From: Sweltsa coloradensis
Lineage: Eukaryota; Arthropoda; Insecta; Plecoptera; Chloroperlidae
Assembly (NCBI GenBank): GCA_024449915.1
Contig: JAMZAV010000306.1
Coordinates: 434,001 to 498,000, forward strand
Direction: 5' to 3'
Length of the DNA: 64,000 nt
Positions 57,366-64,000 of this stretch are shown here, in pieces. The number at the start of each line of letters is the position of its first letter. Position 1 is the stretch's first letter. Position numbers and translations under genes: made by a program. The notes below the pieces were generated by a model, which saw nothing but the letters and a program-made list of their open reading frames with translations, had not been told where the DNA came from and did no database searches.

Positions 57366-57968
57366 TAAAGTCCTTTGCAAGTAAAGAAAGATCCCAGGTA
57401 TCAAGAAATTTCCCCTCCTCGTTACCACCTCCACTCGGCACGGGTGACAGTGCTCGCGAGACGTTGGAATGCGGTAGGCCGCATGACCCATTCATCCAGG
57501 TGTCATTGTTAAGAAATCAATTTTTTGATGTAGTTAAAATGTTATAATTTCTCATTTATTTTCAAATATATGGAATAATTATGTAAAATTAATATAAAAT
57601 AAACTTTGTATTTTTAAAATAGCTTGAAAACTGCCGTAATTATTGCCTGTCGTAATTATTCTGATCGTAACCATGAAGTTACAACTAACTCTAATTACGG
57701 CAGTTTTCATGCTATTTTTTAAATACAAAGTTTATTTTATATTAATTTTACATGATTATTCCATATATTTGAAAATAAATGAGAAATTATAACATTTTAA
57801 CTACATCAAAAAATTGATTTCTTAACAATGACACCTGGATGAATGGGTCATGCGGCCTACCACATTCCAACGTCTCGCGAGCACTGTCACCCGTGCCGAG
57901 TGGAGGTGGTAACGAGGAGGGGAAATTTCTTGATACCTGGGATCTTTCTTTACTTGCAAAGGACTTTA
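57366..57968. repeat. Near-perfect inverted repeat, 277 bp arms, 49 bp spacer
   Basis: TAAAGTCCTTTGCAAGTAAA at 57,366 is the inverse of the sequence ending at 57,968. The match runs to AAACTGCCGTAATTA on either side of a 49 bp spacer. Only a few differences are visible. Each arm includes a GC-richer stretch with a short open frame (MNGSCGLPHSNVSRALSPVP then SGGGNEEGKFLDTWDL). Either strand's transcript would fold into a long hairpin. Confidence 0.93.
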
Positions 57969-58367
57969 GCTATAATACCATAATAACTTATCTCTATAAT
58001 TATTTTTTCTTTGAGTGATTTTTGGGAAGGTCTGCGAATCGGATTCCTATAGAGCTCAAAAAAACGCATTTGAATTGTTATTTTCGAAAGCGGTAGAGAC
58101 AACACTCAATTCAAACAACACACAGCTCACAGTCATCAATTATTCAAATGGGTCGGAACTTACACATAAACGAGTCAAGATTAAAATATACTCTGACTTC
58201 TTTGAATTGAATTTCGTTGATAGTAATCTACATAATCCAATCCTATTTAGGCCTAAAATGTTTTGTTTTGATTCTATGCTGGCAGTAAAATAGTTGACAT
58301 CATTATCAAGCTTTATATCATCGTGGGTATAAGGATGTTGTACGACTTACACCTAGATTGAAGCCGG

Positions 58368-58790
58368 TGTTGTGACTAGAAAAAGTTTTTTTTTATCTAG
58401 ATGAAGATAAAGATAAATTAGATAATTCTTCAAAAAGTTACCTAGATATAAAAGATAAGGTGTAAATAATTATCTAGATACAAGATACTAGATACAAATA
58501 ATTATCTAATTTAGATTGGAGAAGGGTAATAATTATTGAGATTGACATTTTTTTAAATATTTTTTTCCCCTACAACAGTTTTCTTGTAAAACTTGTCAGA
58601 CTCGACAAATTGTCATTACGTATGCGCATTTGGGCACATTTGGGGCTCATTATTGTTTATTATTGTATCTAAAAAATGTTATCTAAAAGCTGAAAATGTT
58701 TAGATCAAATAAACTTTATTTTATCTAGATAATAGATACAGATTATATAAAAAAAACTTATCTAATCACTGGCAACACTACGATTTATGT
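58368..58790. repeat. TCTAGATAA-rich repeat, possible MITE
   Basis: ATTATCTAGATA-type words recur many times. The ends GTGTTGTGACTAGAAAAAGT and inverse GTGTTGCCAGTGATTAGATA plus AGTTTTTTT look like TIRs. Confidence 0.45.
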
Positions 58791-60176
58791 CAGGACATTC
58801 TCCAACACCAGTGGTCGTGGTATTGAATATTGATCAATTTTACATGTGGTGTTTATCAATTGCATTTTAGTATTGATAAAAATTACTACTGTCTGCATTT
58901 ATTTCTGTGTGTACACTAAATACTAATTATGTAACATGCATAACTTGTTGGTTTGGTTGACTAAAATGTTATAAACAATGAGCGAATTTCTGGTGTAAAA
59001 TAATTATCACCTGGCAACATAAACTGTATGAATAATTTCATTCCAATTGAATGGATATGGCTGTTCATTGATGCGCTCTTAGCTTTGTAGACACCAACCT
59101 ATCTCGAGCGCAAACGGGAGGTTCAACCCTTGTTTCTAAAATGTTACCTGGTGGGAGGTAAATAAAACTGGACAGACAAAGATCGCTCGCGGACCCACTA
59201 TAACAATAGAAGACGGGTTTGCGAACGCATGCTTCCGTGTTTACAATAATTGTTAGCTATGAGTGGAAATAATATTCAAATTTCAGAAAACTATATTTAG
59301 CGTTTCTGGCTAAATTTTGACAAGCATTTTTGAATTTAGAACGATTAATTAATCGAAATTATGTTTTTGAACAAAAGTTTGGTATATTTTTAATCAGGTG
59401 AATCAAAATCACCAAACAAATTTATACAAGCTATAATAACACGATTCCGATCTAATAAAGTACAGTAGGAATCCAACACCCAAACCGTAACGTGATATCT
59501 TCATTGAGAATGAATATTTGTTTGAGCTTCTGTCCGATGTAGTGGTGACGTATAGTCTAATAATATTGTTAGACCATGGTGGTGACGTACCTAATATAAG
59601 ACCTGCTAGCTACGCGATGCTCACAGCAATGTTAAGAATAATTGATGGATAAAAATAATGTTTTACATCGATGTACTTAGGCATATCTAAATAAGTTCTT
59701 ACTGCATTATACTGAAATGACATAATAAACGAAAATGTAACGACCAACACCTAGTTATGTCAAAAATAGACATAAAATTACATTTAAAAACACTTTTTGG
59801 GGGTACAGGACTTGCACTATTCAAATCCAACATTAAACGACCCGTGGAATTGCAATTTCATGTTATACTATAAAATATATCAAATTAATTTTAATGACTG
59901 AATATTTTTTATGGATGAATGAATCCACCCTGCTGAGCGAAGGGTCTAACTGACCTCGACTCGGGATTCTTTTGTCAACTTTCTATTCATCTCAAAGACT
60001 GTCATGGTCAGACTGGTCTCGGAAGTAGCTCTGTCGCCTGCTCTTTTGTAAGAGGCTTCATAAGAACCCGCCCCCATGTCGGTCGATTTGACCATCAACT
60101 TTACCGACGATAGGAAGGAAAGAAATACCTCTGGCTAAGATACTGGGTCTTAATTTCGCGACTATCCCATCCTCTT
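58791..60176. other. No gene recognised
   Basis: A weak tRNA-like block with GGTTCAACCC near 59,120. Otherwise AT-rich, without coding signal. Confidence 0.4.
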
Positions 60177-60261
60177 AGGTAGGGGAAGAAAGAGATTGTT
60201 TCCGGGTACTCAACACATGGCTCACTTACTCGTCTAACAACGACTTTGGCATTTTCCTAGT
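60177..60261. mobile_element. Family C half-element
   Basis: GGTAGGGGAAGAAAGAGATT, GTTTCCGGGTACTCAACACA, and the end GACTTTGGCATTTTCCTAGT match the inverse of the left half of 43,578-43,840. Confidence 0.75.
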
Positions 60262-60365
60262 AGATAGATATTTTTATTCACTTAGATTAGTAGGCCTAGG
60301 CCTTACAGTGTAGGCCTAGGTGTGTGTGAATTGTCTAGGCCTATTATTAGGCCTAAATTATAATA

Positions 60366-60400
60366 ATGTGTGGCTTGTTGGTCTTGTGGTAAGCGTACCT
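60366..60400 (+). mobile_element. Truncated SINE family 1 head
   Basis: TGTGTGGCTTGTTGGTCTTG then TGGTAAGCGTACCTG, cut off by the satellite. Confidence 0.6.
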
Positions 60401-61044
60401 GAAAACGTTAGGTATTAAGAATCACCGGGGACCCTCCAAGGTGCTGGTTTCTTTTATTCCATTTATCTCGACAACCGTGAGAGTTAGAGCGAAACCGTTA
60501 GGTATTAACCCGAGAGTAGTCGCGCCCCTGTTTGTAACGTTAGTAGTCGCGCCCGGTCCTTTAGACTGCACATCACCGGGGCCCCTTCTAGGTGCTAGTT
60601 TCTTTTATTGCAATGATCTCATCAATGGTGAGAGTTAGGGCAAAACCGTAAGGTATTAAGAATCACCTGGGACCCTTCAAGGTGCGGTTTCTTTTATTCA
60701 TTATTATTATTTCTCGAGAACCGTGAGAGTTAGAGCAAACCGTTAGGTATTAAGAATCACCTGGGACCCTCACAGGTGCTAGTTTCTTTGATTGCATTTA
60801 TCTCGACAACTGTGAGAGTGATTCTTAATACCTTACGGTTTCGCTCTAACTCTCTCGGTTGTCGAGACAAATGCATTAAAAAAAAACTAGCACCTAGGGG
60901 GGTCCCCGGTGATTCATAAATACCTAACGGTTTTGCCATAGCTCTCACGGTTGTCGAGATAAATTCAATTAAAGAAACTTGCACCTGGGATGGTCCCCGG
61001 TGATACTAAATACCAAACGGTGTCGACTAACTCTCACGGTAGAT
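60400..61044. repeat. ~90 bp satellite, forward then inverted units
   Basis: Unit contains ACCGTGAGAGTTAGAGCGAA, ACCGTTAGGTATTAAGAATC, ACCGGGGACCCTTCAAGGTG and CTAGTTTCTTTTATTCCATT. Units run forward up to about 60,815 and inverted from about 60,815 to 61,040. One forward unit has an extra AGTAGTCGCGCCC insertion, doubled. Confidence 0.9.
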
Positions 61045-62105
61045 GGGTAATTCCGAGTTAAACTGGAATTTTCCTTGGACTAAAATAATGTCATTCCCTT
61101 GTATAAAACTCCAAGGGAATTACTATTTTTGACGTCCAAGGGAATGAGCAATTTAGGGTTATAATGCCCATTACATTTGGAGGGAAAATGTGACAAAGTG
61201 ATGCAATACCACATTTCATTGTGCATTCTACTCTGCATCATCTGCAGTTACTACTGTCTAAAAAGGCCTATTCTAAGTGACACTTTTAGCATCCAGGGTA
61301 ATGACTAGTATAGTTTGTAAAACTCCAAGGGAATGACTATTTTTGACGTCCAAGGGAATGAGGAATTAAGGGTTATAATGCCCATACATTTGGAGGGAAA
61401 ATGTGACAAAGTGATGCAATACCACATTTCATTGTGCATTCTACTCTGCATCATCTGCAGTTACTACTGTCTAAAAAGGCCTATTCTAAGTGATACTTTT
61501 GGCATCCAAGGTAATGACTAGTAGATAGTACACTCGCCTGATAATATCTTCAAAGTATTAAATTACAACCAATTGCCAGCAAACTGTTTGACTCTCATCT
61601 GCTCTGTAAAACACACTGTTGGCTAAACTTTATAAACATGTGTGGCAACAGCAGGAGAGCCAACTCAAACATAACAAATACTGGTGTTCAAGATCCATCC
61701 AGGGGAATGACATTTTTTCATAGGACAGACTTCTTGACCTTGAAAATCATATACCAGAGTTGAGACAAACTTCTTGTAGCCTATGCCATAAGTTCACAAG
61801 TGTGAAATTGTGAATTGAATGCAAAAAAAAATATAGAAAATGTTTGATAGAAATCTACTAATACAGATTCAAGTTTCAAATTATGTGTTTAGGACACCCA
61901 AGGGAATGACAATTTTGACCATATTTGATCAAATTTGGGGTAATAATTGGAACCAAATAAAAAAAGTAATGGTGTTTTCAAATTAAGAAAAAAAATTTCA
62001 ATTTTTTTTGTCCTTTCCTTTATTTTCTAGTGCACATAGAAATATGGTTTTAGGCATGTTTTTAGGCCGGGACAAGAAAATTCCAGTTTAACTCGGAATT
62101 ACCCA
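61045..62105. mobile_element. TIR element inserted in the satellite, 4 bp duplication AGAT
   Basis: Perfect ~29 bp TIR: GGGTAATTCCGAGTTAAACT plus GGAATTTTC at the left, its inverse at 62,077-62,105. AGAT flanks both ends. The word TCCAAGGGAATGAC recurs about eight times, and a ~210 bp unit is tandemly doubled (about 61,100-61,310 and 61,315-61,525). No transposase. A 4 bp duplication is known for Sola-type elements, but the family is not established. Confidence 0.8.
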
Positions 62106-64000
62106 GATGAGATAATTGCAATAAAAGAAACTAGCACCTGGGAGGGTCCCCTGTGATTCTTAATACCTAACGGTTTCGCCCTAACTCTCACGGTTGTCGA
62201 GATTATTGCAATAAAAGAAACTAGCACCTAGATGGGGCCCCGGTGATTCTTAATACCTAACGGTTTGGCTCTAACTTTCACGGTTAACGAGAAAAATGCT
62301 ATTAAAGGATCTAGCAGTGTCTGAAAAAATTATACATGGTGTTCCCGGGAGAGCGTCACCCGGTGATGCTTAATACCTTACTGTTTCGCTCTTACTCTCA
62401 CGGTTGACGATCTTAGAGAAATGTTTATTTGAAAGAAATGACTTAAAATGATGTTTACTCATAGCAAAGTATGGTTCTGAATTTTAAAACAAACTATGCA
62501 ACGAAATTCCGCTATTTTTTTTTCTCGAAAAAACGCCGACAGGGCACGAACCTAAGCATAGAAAAAAGTTTAAGAATGATGATTCGATCTTGTAAAGTAT
62601 GTTTCCGAATTTCCAAACAAATAACCCAAATTCCGCAATTTTTTTTTTCCTCGAAAAAGGTAATATAAGATTGGATTATCAGAGAATGATGGTCCACACT
62701 TCACCTCTATCAAAGGGTATTATCATGTACAGCAGCCAGGTGCGGTAGACAGGTGCGGCAACTGGGTGCGGCAACCCGGTGCGGCACAACCACATAACGA
62801 CATAAACACATGACCACAAAACCACATCACGACATAACGACATATCCACATAACCACATAACGACGACAACCGTGAGAGTTAGAGCAAAACCGTTAGGTA
62901 TTAAGAATCACTGGGACCTTACAGGTGCTTGTTTCTTTGATTACATTTATCTCGAAAACCCTGAAAGTTAAAGCGAAACCATTAGGTATTAAGAACCACC
63001 TGGGACCCTTGAAGGTGCTAGTTTTTTTTATTCCATTTATCTCGACAACCATGAGAGTTAGAGCGAAACCGTTAGGTAGGGAGGTAACTCTCACAGTTGA
63101 CGAGAAAAATGCTATTGAAGGATCTAGCAGTGTCACCCGGGGGATTTCTTAATACCTAACGGTTTCGCCTTACTCTCACGGTTGACGATCCTAGAGAAAA
63201 GTTTATTTGAAAGAAAATACTCAAAATGATGTAGGCCTTATACTTCGTAGTAAAGTATGGTTCTGAATTTAAAAACAAACTATGCAACGAAATTCTGCTA
63301 TTTTTTTCCCTCGAAAAAACGCCGACAGGGTACGAACCCAAGCATAGAGAAAAGTTTAAGAATGGTGATTCGATCTTGTAAAGTATGTTTCCGAATTTCC
63401 AAACAAATCACCCAAATTTCGCAATTTTTTTTTTCCTCGAAAAAGGTAATATAAGATCGGATTATCAGAGAATGATGGTCCACACTTCACCTCTATCAAA
63501 GGGTATTATCATGTACAGCAGCCAGGTGCGGTAGACAGGTGCGGCAACCAGGCGCGGCAACCGAGTGCAACAACCGGGTGCAGCAACCGGGTGCGGCAAC
63601 CGGGTGCGGCAACCGGGTGCGGCAATCAGGTGCGGCAACCAGGTGCGGCAGCAATGTGCGGCAACTCGGTGCGACACAACCACATAACCACATATCGACA
63701 TAACCACTTTACCACATAACAACATAACGACATAAAAACATGACTACAAAACCACATCACGACATAACGACATATCCACATAACCACATAACGACATAAC
63801 GACGACGTCGACAACCGTGAGAGTAAGAGCGAAACCGTTAGGTATTAATAGTCACCGGGGACCCTTCAAGGTGCTAGTTTTTTTTTATTCCATTTATCTC
63901 GACAACCATGAGAGTTAGAGCGAAACCGTTAGGTATTAAGAATCAACGGGGTCCTTCCAGGTGCTGGTTTCTTTTATAGGTAGACTGGTGCGGCAACCGG
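62106..64000. repeat. Complex satellite, 786 bp higher-order repeat, reaching the window end
   Basis: ATGGTTCTGAATTT occurs at 62,471 and 63,257, exactly 786 bp apart, and the following ~250 bp match closely. Each higher-order unit combines inverted and forward 90 bp satellite units, a unique ~250 bp block, a 13 bp minisatellite (GGGTGCGGCAACC) and an ACCACATAAC/GACATAACGA array. It probably continues beyond the window. Confidence 0.9.
63523..63680. repeat. 13 bp minisatellite GGGTGCGGCAACC
   Basis: About eleven units here but about four in the previous higher-order copy (62,738-62,790), so the array length varies between copies. Confidence 0.92.

Noticed and set aside
63523..63780. CRISPR-like array or telomere repeat
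   Set aside because: Contiguous 13 bp and ~10 bp minisatellites without spacers, in an animal genome.

Overview
This is a stretch of animal nuclear DNA, AT-rich and gene-poor, with long repeat-filled introns. The evidence for a metazoan is one clearly spliced sirtuin gene (SIRT7-like) with GT-AG introns, a metazoan-type U3 snoRNA, two LINE lineages, tRNA-derived SINEs and many terminal-inverted-repeat (TIR) DNA elements. The species cannot be named from the sequence. The repeat mix and the many copies of the palindrome TAGGCCTA remind me of marine invertebrates (perhaps a deuterostome), but that is an impression only.

Layout. 1-9 kb: TIR elements, a three-copy ~441 bp tandem repeat, a foldback element with clustered 16-mers and a hAT-like insertion inside it. 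9.2-9.7 kb: a CpG-richer segment between two divergent splice-donor-like sites, a possible bidirectional promoter. 10-14.9 kb: TIR element copies, SINEs and a decayed THAP-domain fragment. 15,148-15,362: an apparently complete U3 snoRNA gene on the plus strand. 16-28.6 kb: mostly unrecognised AT-rich DNA with SINEs, hAT-like elements and two odd elements that carry tRNA-like sequences inside their terminal repeats. 28.6-43.3 kb: the 3' four exons of a minus-strand SIRT7 gene. Its last exon carries a long C-terminal extension ending in a basic tail. The introns hold a LINE fragment, a piggyBac-like element, a SINE inserted into an opposite-facing copy of itself, and a multi-level nest of elements at 36.2-41.0 kb. 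43.4-45.8 kb: a hAT-like element carrying two or three other elements, then a LINE tail. 45.9-50.6 kb: sequence with abnormal homopolymer runs, probably a quality problem; it may hide the missing 5' exons of SIRT7. 50.9-57.3 kb: TIR elements and a 5'-truncated LINE with a long open reverse transcriptase. 57.4-58.0 kb: a near-perfect 277 bp inverted repeat. 60.4-64 kb: a complex satellite with orientation switches, a 786 bp higher-order period, a 13 bp minisatellite and one inserted TIR element with a clear 4 bp target duplication.

How parts relate. The two conventional genes both belong to ribosome biogenesis: U3 guides early pre-rRNA cleavage, and SIRT7 is a nucleolar NAD-dependent deacylase. 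The rest is mainly mobile DNA, and precise target duplications allow insertion order to be read. The most unusual signal is a set of at least three TIR families (called A, B and D here; C shares one end) with unrelated interiors. They share end modules: an outer CTAGGAAA(A)CGC block, a GAGCG-containing inner TIR, a GCGAGCGAAGCGA block, and an internal motif close to GATTGAGNTGAAATTTT.
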